The translations under genes were made by a program, and so were the position numbers. This document shows positions 1 through 7,834 of a stretch of DNA of 28,537 nt, piece after piece. This stretch comes from Endomicrobiellum devescovinae (GTDB taxonomy: Bacteria; Elusimicrobiota; Endomicrobiia; Endomicrobiales; Endomicrobiaceae): assembly GCA_031255495.1 (NCBI GenBank), contig JAIRSK010000052.1, positions 1 through 28,537 on the forward strand. Reading direction: 5' to 3'. The notes beneath the pieces are model-generated. The model made no database searches. It was not told where the DNA came from and was given only the letters and a program-made list of their open reading frames with translations. The stretch's first letter is position 1. Each line of letters begins with the position of its first letter.

Positions 1-47
1 TCTCAATATTTCAAAAAGAAAATAAGACAGGACTGTTTGTTATAGAA

Positions 48-139
48 CGGAGGGGGAGAGATTCGAACTCTCGATACGGACTTTCATCCGTATACCGGTT
101 TAGCAAACCAGCGCACTAGGCCAACTATGCGACCCCTCC
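48..139 (-). tRNA. tRNA-Ser(GCU)
   Basis: Read on the minus strand this folds as a class II tRNA. The 7-bp acceptor stem pairs 133-139 with 49-55, with G (base 48) as discriminator. The 5-bp T stem has the TTCGAAT loop. The anticodon loop is TTGCTAA, flanked by CTGGT and ACCGG, so the anticodon is GCT, read as GCU for serine AGC/AGU codons. A long variable arm (TACGGA/TCCGTA-type stem) is typical of tRNA-Ser and rules out most other isotypes. The 3' CCA is not encoded, so it must be added after transcription. It is the substrate of the seryl-tRNA synthetase encoded further along the window. Confidence 0.93.
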
Positions 140-436
140 ACTTTTTAGCTTTATCTTTATTGATTTTATTCGGTACGCCGCTTATCATTTAGTATAGATA
201 TAGTCGCGATGCACCTTTAAAATTTAACTATCTAACCAAAAACACTTGCTTGCAGTGTTCACAAAAATAATCATTCTACAGTTAGGGATTGTACAAAAAA
301 TTCTTGTTCCTTGCAATGCGTTAGATTATCTATTTTTGGATTTGTTAATAAAACTTGCAACAGATTTATGCCATCTTTTTGTTTTTTTCTTAAGCCTGAT
401 AGTATTATTAAATTAGCCTAGTATATGTTTAAGATT
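140..436. other. Intergenic region with a possible gene remnant
   Basis: Roughly 360 bases lie between the tRNA-Ser gene and folD, and no complete gene is visible. On the minus strand one frame stays open for 48 codons (417 down to a TGA at 271) and reads like protein (for example INLLQVLLTNPKIDN). It has no start codon with a ribosome binding site and is preceded by an in-frame TAG. It may be the decayed end of a gene or simple chance in AT-rich DNA. No riboswitch-like structure was recognised. Confidence 0.3.
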
Positions 437-465
437 TTACATTCGTATCTATTAGTTGATATAAT
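437..465 (+). promoter_or_regulatory. Probable folD promoter
   Basis: A perfect TATAAT lies at 460-465 and a weak -35-like TTACAT at 437-442, separated by 17 bases. Transcription would begin near 472, giving a leader of about 30 bases before folD, with the ribosome binding site AAGAGG at 493-498. The -10 and the spacing are convincing; the -35 matches the consensus poorly. Confidence 0.5.
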
Positions 466-503
466 CATTTTGAGATTATGAGATGTCATTTTAAGAGGAT
501 ACA

Positions 504-1370
504 ATGAAACTAATAGACGGCAAAAAAATATCAAACGACTTAAGATTAGGAATTAAAGACCAAGTCAAAAAAATCAAACAAGAAACAGGAAATCTTCCAG
601 GTCTTGCAACAATTTTAGTAGGGCAAAATCCTGCAAGCCAAGTATATATAAAATCAAAAATTAAGGCTTGCCAAGAGGCGGGGATTCAATCTTTCCACCA
701 CAATCTTGATGAGAATTCTTCAAAAGAAGATATTATCTCATTAATAAACGAACTAAACAAAAGCTCCAAGGTTGATGGAATTTTGCTTCAGCTGCCCCTT
801 CCAAATAATGAATATGCCCAAGACTGCATAAATGCAATAAGTCCTTTAAAAGACGTAGATGGCTTACATCCTTTTAACGCAGGTCTTTTGAATTTGTCAA
901 AAAGTTGGGATGAAATTATCAAAAAAAATATTTTGGTTTCTTGCACTCCGTTAGGAGTTATATATCTTCTTCACAAATCAAACATATCAATTGAAGGGAA
1001 AACAGCAATTGTCATTGGAAGGTCTAACTTAGTCGGCAAACCTCTTTCAATGTTGCTGCTTGCAAATAACGCGACAGTAATAATGGCTCATTCCAAAACC
1101 AAAAACTTAAAAGAAATGTGTAAAAATGCCGACATTGTTATTGCAGCAATAGGCAACTCTAAATTTCTAAACAAGAATTTTATAAAAGACGGAGCAACAG
1201 TTATTGATGTGGGCATCAATAGAACTCCCGACGGACTGTGCGGCGATGTTGACTTCAATTCTGTTAAAGACATGGATGTAACTATAACTCCTGTACCCGG
1301 CGGTGTAGGACCAATGACGATAACAATGCTGCTTGAAAATACGCTCAAAGCATTTAAAAACAGACATTGA
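504..1370 (+). CDS. folD: Bifunctional methylenetetrahydrofolate dehydrogenase/cyclohydrolase FolD
   Basis: FolD interconverts 5,10-methylene-THF, 5,10-methenyl-THF and 10-formyl-THF using NAD(P), supplying one-carbon units for purines and formyl-methionine in the cytosol. The 288-residue length is normal. The catalytic Tyr48 and Lys52 sit in the QVYIKSK segment. The substrate loop DGILLQLPLP, the LKDVDGLHP motif, the nucleotide-binding GRSNLVGKP loop and the C-terminal signature PVPGGVGPMT are all present. ATG at 504 follows AAGAGG with good spacing, so the start is secure. The gene is intact and stands alone or leads a short unit with the membrane-protein gene 74 bases downstream. Family assignment is certain from motifs; cofactor preference cannot be read from sequence. 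Confidence 0.97.
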   Translation: MKLIDGKKISNDLRLGIKDQVKKIKQETGNLPGLATILVGQNPASQVYIKSKIKACQEAGIQSFHHNLDENSSKEDIISLINELNKSSKVDGILLQLPLPNNEYAQDCINAISPLKDVDGLHPFNAGLLNLSKSWDEIIKKNILVSCTPLGVIYLLHKSNISIEGKTAIVIGRSNLVGKPLSMLLLANNATVIMAHSKTKNLKEMCKNADIVIAAIGNSKFLNKNFIKDGATVIDVGINRTPDGLCGDVDFNSVKDMDVTITPVPGGVGPMTITMLLENTLKAFKNRH

Positions 1371-1444
1371 TTTTCTTATAACTGTTTTTTTGAGTGCAAG
1401 TTAGGTGTTTATGAAATAATTAAAATTTTTCTTTCGGAGATAAA

Positions 1445-2239
1445 ATGAATTTTTCTTTTTTGACAGCCTTTCTTTTTCCAATACTGGCGGGGCTGATGTA
1501 TTTTATTATGGCAGCAGAAGTAAGACGCACAAGCAAATTTCGTTCAATGATGTTTGGCGATATAGGTTTTAAAAAAATTGAAGCAGCTTTTGTAATGTTT
1601 GGAATTTATTTTATAACAAGACCTCTTCAAAATATTTTAGGTCATCATCCGATGCCTTTGATAGTAAATTGTCTCCGACAATTTTTTCTGATGGCTGTGA
1701 TAGCCCCATCTATTCTCGTAGCTATTTTTCACTGGGTGCCAACACCAAGCAGCGCTCCTCACTCGTCAAAATTTGCCTCCTATACAGTAGGAATCTTAAT
1801 GGGAATAATTTTTATTTTATTAAATACTTTGGCAGTAACTGGATCTAAGGTTTTATCAATATGGGGTTCTATAACACTATACGATCCTGTATGGTTTAAG
1901 TCAGCAAATCCTCCGATACAACTTATACTTATACACTTGATATGCCAGTTTGTCTCTCCAGTTGGGTTCTTGCTTCTTGCAGCAGCATATATAAGACACA
2001 GACGACATAATTATCAACTTGCAAATATTTACAATTTGATACCGACGAAGTGGAGGTATCTTGAAGCAAGTCTTATTATTTTTGCAGGCTCATTTATTGT
2101 CGCTGGATTAACCACACTTTTTGGCAATTATTACACATACATATGGATTATTTACTTTGTGGGAGCTCTTGTGTCGGGCTTTTTTGAAATGAAAAGCATA
2201 AAACTTCCTCCGCGAAATACTCCAAAAGACTTGAAATAA
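1445..2239 (+). CDS. Polytopic membrane protein of unknown function
   Basis: I do not recognise this 264-residue protein. It has about seven hydrophobic segments: residues 5-23, roughly 48-65, 75-95, 110-132, 155-182, 210-228 and 230-248. Short charged loops (RRTSKFR, IRHRRHNY) and a positively charged C-terminal tail (KLPPRNTPKDLK) separate them. By the positive-inside rule the tail is probably cytoplasmic. A GGAG ribosome binding site lies directly before ATG 1445. It follows folD by 74 bases and precedes the lysine-rich gene, so all three may share a transcript. The seven-helix layout resembles N-terminal membrane sensor modules, but no output domain is attached. It could equally be a stand-alone membrane scaffold or transporter subunit. 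Confidence 0.8.
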   Translation: MNFSFLTAFLFPILAGLMYFIMAAEVRRTSKFRSMMFGDIGFKKIEAAFVMFGIYFITRPLQNILGHHPMPLIVNCLRQFFLMAVIAPSILVAIFHWVPTPSSAPHSSKFASYTVGILMGIIFILLNTLAVTGSKVLSIWGSITLYDPVWFKSANPPIQLILIHLICQFVSPVGFLLLAAAYIRHRRHNYQLANIYNLIPTKWRYLEASLIIFAGSFIVAGLTTLFGNYYTYIWIIYFVGALVSGFFEMKSIKLPPRNTPKDLK

Positions 2240-2277
2240 AATTTATTTTTTTATTAAAATATCACTAGCATCTAGAC

Positions 2278-2300
2278 TTTCCGCAATTAGCGCGCGGAAA
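2278..2300 (+). promoter_or_regulatory. Short hairpin upstream of the lysine-rich gene
   Basis: TTTCCGC (2278-2284) is complementary to GCGGAAA (2294-2300), with a 9-base loop. It lies about 22 bases before the strong AAAAGGAG ribosome binding site of the next gene. No T-run follows, so it is more likely an mRNA 5' structure or processing element than a terminator. Function is inferred only. Confidence 0.35.
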
Positions 2301-2336
2301 TAAAAACAAGGGATAACTTCCCAAAAGGAGCCGAGA

Positions 2337-2438
2337 ATGGCTTGTGGATGCAAGAAGAAAAAAGCTGCGCCTAAGAAAAAGACGGTAAAGAAAAAGGTTA
2401 CAAAGAAAAAAGCTGCGACCAAGAAAAAGAAAAAATAA
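2337..2438 (+). CDS. 33-residue lysine-rich basic protein
   Basis: A very short gene begins at ATG 2337, after AAAAGGAG at 2323-2330, and ends at TAA 2438. The product starts MACGCKKKK and consists almost entirely of Lys, Ala, Thr, Val and Pro in KKKAA/KKKVT-type repeats, with two cysteines at positions 3 and 5. Lysine makes up well over half of the residues. A long perfect terminator hairpin follows within 20 bases, so this is a defined expressed unit rather than random sequence. The composition resembles the lysine-rich tails of histone H1-like and nucleoid or ribosome-associated proteins, which suggests nucleic-acid binding. The CxC pair could bind metal or form a disulfide. No specific family is claimed. 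Confidence 0.75.
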   Translation: MACGCKKKKAAPKKKTVKKKVTKKKAATKKKKK

Positions 2439-2453
2439 GAACGCTCAATTGGA

Positions 2454-2494
2454 ATACTAAATCGCTTCGTTTAATGAAGCGATTTAGTATTTTA
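2454..2494 (+). terminator. Strong intrinsic terminator after the lysine-rich gene
   Basis: A perfect 15-bp stem pairs 2454-2468 with 2476-2490 across a 7-base loop and is followed by TTTT. It ends the folD-side plus-strand unit. The near-symmetrical A/T flanks mean it could also act in the opposite direction. Confidence 0.9.
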
Positions 2495-2576
2495 TAACTA
2501 AAATTCTTAACGTTTGATATTGTTAAATTTTGCCGCACCTGAGCTTACGCTTTGGTAGGCATTTTTTTTATGAATC

Positions 2577-2608
2577 ATTTTTCCTTTTTGCTCAAAAGCA
2601 GGAAAAAT
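2577..2608. other. Imperfect hairpin in the convergent intergenic region
   Basis: ATTTTTCCT (2577-2585) is complementary to AGGAAAAAT (2600-2608). It lies between the plus-strand terminator and the palindrome downstream of serS. A T8 run just before it (about 2562-2569), preceded by TGCC/GGCA pairing, may be a back-up terminator for the plus strand. No gene is visible in 2495-2685. Confidence 0.4.
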
Positions 2609-2622
2609 CAAGTTTGAACAAC

Positions 2623-2672
2623 AATTTTAACCACATCCACCGAAATATATTTCGGTGGATGTGGTTAAAATT
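2623..2672. terminator. 50-base perfect palindrome, probable serS terminator
   Basis: A perfect inverted repeat with no loop bases is centred between 2647 and 2648, each arm 25 bases long. It lies 14 bases downstream of the serS stop (minus strand). The core is GC-containing (CCACATCCACCGAAAT-type arm) with A/T ends that give a U-rich tail on either strand, so it probably terminates in both directions. The length and perfection are greater than most intrinsic terminators. Confidence 0.7.
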
Positions 2673-2685
2673 AAGGAAGTAATTA

Positions 2686-3957
2686 TTATTTGTTTTTTAT
2701 TATATCAAAACCTGTGTATTTGCGAAGAACCTCTGGTATTACAACAGAACCATCTTCTTGCTGATAGTATTCAAGGATTGCAGCAAAAGTTCTGCCAACT
2801 GCAACGCCAGAACCGTTTAATGTATGTATAAGTTCCTTTTTTTTGTCTTTATATTTTACTTTTATATTCATTCTTCTTGCCTGAAAATCTTTAAAGTTTG
2901 AACATGAAGAAATTTCTCTATACACACCGTCGCCGGCAAGCCATACTTCTAAATCATAAGTTTTTGACGATGAAAAGCCTGTATCGCCGCTAGATAAAAG
3001 AGAAACTCTGTACGGAAGACCTAGCAATTCCAAAACATGTCCAGCGTCTAAAACAAGCGCCTCAAGTTCTTCGTCAGAGTTTTCCGGTTTTACGAATTTT
3101 ACAAGCTCTACTTTATTAAACTGGTGATTTCTTATAAGTCCTTTTGTGTCTTTTCCATAGGCACCTGCTTCCCTTCTAAAGCAAGCGGAATAAGAAACAA
3201 GTTTTTTTGGAAGACTATCTTCATCCAAAATTTCGTCCCTATAAATATTTGTGACGGGAATTTCTGCAGTTGATATTAAATACAATTCATCATTAGCGCA
3301 TTTAAAAGCTTCTTCAGCAAATTTTGGAAGCTGCCCAGTGCCAAACATAGATTCCCTATTTACAAGATACGGAGTCATTATTTCTTTATAACCTCTTTCT
3401 TTATGCGTATCTAAAAAGAAAGAAATAATCGCTCTTTCCAAAGCACAGCCTTCATTTTTCAGAACAACAAATCTTGACCCTGAAATTTTGGAAGCTGTCG
3501 CAAAGTCAATAATCCCAAACTTTTCGCCTACTTCCCAGTGGTATTTTGGTTTGAAAGAAGTTTTTTTAGGTTCACCGATATATCTAATAATTTTATTATC
3601 TCTTTCGTCTTTTCCGACAGGCACGCTTGAGTCGGGAATATTTGGAAGACCCAATAAAAAATCTTCTATATGATTTTCCAAAGACAAAAGTTGTTTTTCC
3701 TGTTCTTGAATTAAATCTCTTATTTCATTCATTTCTTCAAGCACTTCAGGCGGAGGTTCTTTTCCTTCTCTTTTAAGCTTGCCGACTTCTTCAGAAACTT
3801 TATTTCTTTTTAATCTTAACTTTTCATTCTCGTTTATGACAAACTTTCTTTCGTCGTCCCATTTTAAAAGTTCCGTAAAATCTATTTCTTTGTTCCTAGT
3901 TGACATAGCTCGTTTTACAGCTTCAGGATTTTCTCTAATAACTTTGATGTCTAACAT
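2686..3957 (-). CDS. serS: Seryl-tRNA synthetase
   Basis: A cytosolic class II aminoacyl-tRNA synthetase that charges tRNA-Ser (and tRNA-Sec where present) with serine. The 423-residue length is normal. The N-terminal 110 residues form the charged two-helix coiled-coil arm that grips the long variable arm of tRNA-Ser. The catalytic core carries the motif 2 region FRREAGAYGKDTKGLIRNHQ and the serine/ATP-binding segment YREISSCSNFKDFQARR. The motif 3 region is GSGVAVGRTFAAILE. ATG 3957 is preceded by GGAG. The stop of dnaE lies only 18 bases upstream, so the two are probably co-transcribed. The cognate long-arm tRNA-Ser gene is at the start of the window. Confidence 0.98.
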   Translation of the reverse strand: MLDIKVIRENPEAVKRAMSTRNKEIDFTELLKWDDERKFVINENEKLRLKRNKVSEEVGKLKREGKEPPPEVLEEMNEIRDLIQEQEKQLLSLENHIEDFLLGLPNIPDSSVPVGKDERDNKIIRYIGEPKKTSFKPKYHWEVGEKFGIIDFATASKISGSRFVVLKNEGCALERAIISFFLDTHKERGYKEIMTPYLVNRESMFGTGQLPKFAEEAFKCANDELYLISTAEIPVTNIYRDEILDEDSLPKKLVSYSACFRREAGAYGKDTKGLIRNHQFNKVELVKFVKPENSDEELEALVLDAGHVLELLGLPYRVSLLSSGDTGFSSSKTYDLEVWLAGDGVYREISSCSNFKDFQARRMNIKVKYKDKKKELIHTLNGSGVAVGRTFAAILEYYQQEDGSVVIPEVLRKYTGFDIIKNK

Positions 3958-3975
3958 TCTTTTTCTCCATATAAC

Positions 3976-6900
3976 TTAATTAGAATATCTCAATTCAACA
4001 GAGTTTTTTATGCCAATAGCTGATTCTACATCGTTTATAAAGTTATCTGGACAGTCTGCAAGATACTCAGTCTCTATTGAAAAATTTCCGTGCAGAACAT
4101 CTTCTAAGTCAATATAAACTTTTGCTTTGCCTTTATTAGCACTAAAAATTTTTTTTAAATCGTCGCTTAAAACATCATCGTACCTTGTGGTTGAAAGTCT
4201 TACATGAACTTCGCCTGAATTAGGCGGGAATTTCTTTTTTGCTTCATCTATAGTGATAATATCTTCAACTATTATTTCAGGCTGCCCATGTGTCCCCATT
4301 AGCCGACCTTTTACTACAATAACATTGTTTTGAGTTAAATAAGTTCCAAATCTTTCAAAAACTTTAGGGAACAAAACTGCGTCCACACTGCCATGCAAAT
4401 CTTCTATTTTTATTCTTGCGTATGGCTCTTTTTTAGCTTTTGATATAAGTTTTTTAATTGAAACTATCATACCTGCAATACGTATAATCTGAGCTGTTTT
4501 AAAATCAACATTTTCTTTGGGTTCCGGGAGTTTATCTAATCTATAATTAGAATAGGCTATTATTTCTCTCTTTCTTGGAGCAAGAGGATGTCCTGAAAGG
4601 TAAAATCCCAAAACTTCCTTTTCGTACTCCAATGCTTCAAAAATATCCAAAGGTTTTCCTTTTTGCAATGATGACGCACTAATCATAGTTTCGGCACTGT
4701 CAAACAGAAATCCCTGAGCTGATTCTTTATCCTGTTTTATCTTTGCAGCTTTATCAACCGACGAATCTATACTTTTCAGCAAACTTGATCTTGTTTCAAG
4801 CTTTTCAGAACCGAAAGAATCAAAAGCTCCAGCTTTTGCAAGGCATTCAAAAGCTTTTTTATTAGTGGATTTTAAGTCTATTCTCTGTAGAAAATCGTCC
4901 CAATCTTTAAATTTGGCTTCTTTGCCATTAACCGATCTTGCCTGCTCTATAGACTGCGTTAGACCTTCTCCTATGTTTTTAATAGCAAGAAGTCCAAAAC
5001 GTATATCCGAGCCTTCTATTTTAAATTGTCCATCGGAATATTGAATATCAGGCGGCAACACTTTAATGCCAAACAATGCTGCATCATCTAAATACATTAC
5101 AAGTTTACTTTCTTCATTATCTTTTACAGCCGAACGACCGATTTCGCTGTTAAGCAAGGCTGTTAAATATTCCAATGGATAATTTGCTTTTAAATACGCA
5201 GTTCTGTAAGATACCACACCGTAAGCTGCAGAGTGAGACTTGTTAAATCCGTATCCTGCAAAAGCTACGATATTATTAAAAACTTTTTCAGAAATTTTTT
5301 TGTCTATGCCTTTTGCTTTGGCGCTGTTTATAAATTTCTCTCTTTGTTTTTCAATAACTTCAGGAATTTTTTTACTCATCGCTTTGCGAAGACTATCTGC
5401 TTCCCCTGGCGTAAAACCAGCCATAGCAACAGACATCTTCATAACTTGTTCCTGATATAAAATAACACCGTAAGTATTTTTTAATATAGGCTCTTGCAAT
5501 GGATGGTCGTAAATAATCGGCGTTTTCCCGTGTTTTCTGTTTACAAAATCGTCCAACATCCCCGAACCCATAGGACCTGGTCTGTACAAAGCTATCAAAG
5601 CGACAACATCGTCAATGTTGCTAGGCTTTAGTTTTCTTATCAATTCTCTCATGCCTTTGCTTTCAAGCTGAAACACGCCCATAGTTTTTGCTTCGGTAAG
5701 AAGTTTATAAGATTGCTCATCATCCAAAGATATATTGTCTAAGTCAAAATCAGGTTTTTTCTTGCGGATAAATTTTACGCATTCATCAATAATGGTAAGC
5801 GTCCTAAGCCCTAAAAAGTCAACTTTTAAAAGACCAAGCTGTGGCAATACCACACCATCGTACTGCGTAGTGACAATATTTTTTGAACCTTTTGAAAGTG
5901 GCGAATAATTAGTTATTTCTTCATTGGCTATAACCATACCAGCAGCATGCACGCCCGTATGCCTTTTAAGACCTTCTAGTTTTTGCGAAGTCTCTATAAG
6001 GTTTGCAATACGCTCGTCAGTTTTTACAAGTTTTATCAGATCTGCAGAAGATTCCAAAGCTTCGGCAATACTTGCGTTTTGTGGAACAAGTTTAGCTATG
6101 CTGTTTGACTCTGTCGGTGTAAACCCCATGACTCTTGCTACATCTTTTATAACAAGTCTAGATTGCATTGATCCAAACGTTATAATCTGTGCGCATTTCT
6201 CTTCACCGTATTTGTGGCGAACATATTCTATAACCTGTTCTCTGCCTGAATCTGCAAAATCTATATCCAAATCTGGCATTGAGCGTCTATCTGGGTTTAG
6301 AAATCTTTCAAACAACAGGTCATACTTTAAAGGGCAAATATCAGTAATACCCAACGTGTAAGCAACCATTGAGCCTGCGCCTGAACCTCTTCCCGGTCCT
6401 ACAGGAATCCCGTTATCTTTTGCGTATTTTATGAAGTCTGAAACTATTAAAAAGTAGGATGCGAAACCCATTCTGTTAATAACAGAAAGCTCGTATTTTA
6501 ATCTATTTTCCTGTTCAGAATCAACGTTTCTATATCTTTTTATAAGACCTTGTCTGCATAAACTTTCTAAATATTCTGAGTCCGACTTGTATTCTTCTGA
6601 TACAGGAAACTGTGGTAAAAGCAGATTATCCATATCTATTTCAACGTTACACTTTTCGGCAATTTCCAAAGTAGTTTTTAAAGATTGAGGAATATACTCA
6701 AATGTCTTTGCCATATCCTCAGCACTGCGATAATAAAACAGGTCTGAGTCAAACTTTAATCTTTTAGGATCGTTTAACGTCCTACCTGTACCTATACAAA
6801 GTAAAATATCGTGGATTTTCGCATCTGATTTTCTTAAGAAATGACAGTCATTTGTAGCAACTAGCGGGATTGTTATTTTTTTTGAAAGTTCAAGAAGATC

Positions 6901-7503
6901 AGGTATTATTTTTTTCTGCTCTTCAAGACCATTATCCATAATTTCTAAATAGAAATTATCCTTTCCAAAAATATCTCTGTGTTCTGACGCAGCTTTTTCC
7001 GCTTTATCAAAATTTCCTTTAAGCAAAGAAGCAGCAACTTCTCCTGCCAAACATCCCGAAAGAGCAATGATTCCCTTGCTATATTTTCTCAGCACTTCTT
7101 TATCTACGCGAGGCTTATAGTAAAAGCCTTCGGTAAAACCAATGCTTACTATACGCATAAGGTTTTGATAGCCTTCAAAGTCTTTGGCAAGCAGTGTTAA
7201 ATGGTTGTAATTTCCGCCATCTTCGGCATTTCTATCTATATTTTTATCAAAGCGAGATTTTGGAGCTACATATACCTCGCAGCCAATTATAGGCTTTATG
7301 CCACTCTGTTTTGCAGCCCAATAAAATTCCATAGCTCCATACATATTGCCGTGGTCGGTAATAGCAAGAGCCGGCATTTTATATTCTTTAGCAATTAAAT
7401 TAAAAAGCTCACCGGGTTTTCCTTTATCGTCAGTCAATCTACACGCACCGTCAAGAAGAGAGTACTCGGTATGGTTGTGCAAATGCACAAATTCCGCAGC
7501 CAT
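3976..7503 (-). CDS. dnaE: DNA polymerase III alpha subunit (DnaE)
   Basis: The replicative polymerase catalytic subunit, 1175 residues from the preferred start. An in-frame GTG lies 9 bases further upstream (7512), but AGGTG six bases before ATG 7503 fits a ribosome binding site for the ATG. The N-terminal PHP domain opens FVHLHNHTEYSLLDG and keeps all nine metal-ligand positions (His9, His11, Asp18, His51, Glu76, His101, Cys151, Asp219, His221). The palm has the catalytic Asp pair in PDLDIDFAD (Asp411, Asp413), GPGRGSGAGS before it, and the third Asp in KVDFLGL. The helix-hairpin-helix region and a C-terminal OB domain (around residues 990-1070) follow. It lacks the PolC-type exonuclease insertion. 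It is the upstream gene of the dnaE-serS pair. Confidence 0.98.
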   Translation of the reverse strand: MAAEFVHLHNHTEYSLLDGACRLTDDKGKPGELFNLIAKEYKMPALAITDHGNMYGAMEFYWAAKQSGIKPIIGCEVYVAPKSRFDKNIDRNAEDGGNYNHLTLLAKDFEGYQNLMRIVSIGFTEGFYYKPRVDKEVLRKYSKGIIALSGCLAGEVAASLLKGNFDKAEKAASEHRDIFGKDNFYLEIMDNGLEEQKKIIPDLLELSKKITIPLVATNDCHFLRKSDAKIHDILLCIGTGRTLNDPKRLKFDSDLFYYRSAEDMAKTFEYIPQSLKTTLEIAEKCNVEIDMDNLLLPQFPVSEEYKSDSEYLESLCRQGLIKRYRNVDSEQENRLKYELSVINRMGFASYFLIVSDFIKYAKDNGIPVGPGRGSGAGSMVAYTLGITDICPLKYDLLFERFLNPDRRSMPDLDIDFADSGREQVIEYVRHKYGEEKCAQIITFGSMQSRLVIKDVARVMGFTPTESNSIAKLVPQNASIAEALESSADLIKLVKTDERIANLIETSQKLEGLKRHTGVHAAGMVIANEEITNYSPLSKGSKNIVTTQYDGVVLPQLGLLKVDFLGLRTLTIIDECVKFIRKKKPDFDLDNISLDDEQSYKLLTEAKTMGVFQLESKGMRELIRKLKPSNIDDVVALIALYRPGPMGSGMLDDFVNRKHGKTPIIYDHPLQEPILKNTYGVILYQEQVMKMSVAMAGFTPGEADSLRKAMSKKIPEVIEKQREKFINSAKAKGIDKKISEKVFNNIVAFAGYGFNKSHSAAYGVVSYRTAYLKANYPLEYLTALLNSEIGRSAVKDNEESKLVMYLDDAALFGIKVLPPDIQYSDGQFKIEGSDIRFGLLAIKNIGEGLTQSIEQARSVNGKEAKFKDWDDFLQRIDLKSTNKKAFECLAKAGAFDSFGSEKLETRSSLLKSIDSSVDKAAKIKQDKESAQGFLFDSAETMISASSLQKGKPLDIFEALEYEKEVLGFYLSGHPLAPRKREIIAYSNYRLDKLPEPKENVDFKTAQIIRIAGMIVSIKKLISKAKKEPYARIKIEDLHGSVDAVLFPKVFERFGTYLTQNNVIVVKGRLMGTHGQPEIIVEDIITIDEAKKKFPPNSGEVHVRLSTTRYDDVLSDDLKKIFSANKGKAKVYIDLEDVLHGNFSIETEYLADCPDNFINDVESAIGIKNSVELRYSN

Positions 7504-7834
7504 AAGAAACACCTGTTTTTTTGAGATTTTGCAACTTAAGATATTATATCATTTTGTGTTATTATTACCATTTATCATTGAAAAGTTTTCTATAGCGCCT
7601 CTTTCACTTTAAAGGTTCCCCATTTTGGAACTCTTTTACGCAAAACCCTTCATTTTTACTCTACCCGATAAACTTAGGAGTTTTAACCTAATTATTATTT
7701 GTAATTATTTGAATTTATATGTAAAATACGTAAACATGAGGTAAAAAATTTGCAAATATAATGAAAAAATAATGTGAAGCGGGCAACTTGCCAACTTTAA
7801 CGTAACGAGCCTAAACGATAAAAGGGAGAACAGT
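7504..7834. other. Divergent intergenic region between dnaE and an exported-protein pseudogene
   Basis: About 330 AT-rich bases hold no visible gene. Promoters for dnaE (minus) and for the plus-strand gene at 7835 must lie here. A perfect TATAAT occurs at 7757-7762, but no good -35 is seen 17 bases before it. A small GGCAA/TTGCC hairpin occurs near 7783-7793 in the plus leader, and AAAGGGAGA just before 7835 is a good ribosome binding site. Confidence 0.45.

Noticed and set aside
5924..6361. 145-codon open frame on the plus strand inside dnaE
   Set aside because: It is antisense to conserved DnaE sequence with no ribosome binding site of its own; dnaE is certain.
7504..7834. Riboswitch or T-box upstream of dnaE or the exported-protein gene
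   Set aside because: No conserved box or extended paired structure was recognised; only small hairpins are present.
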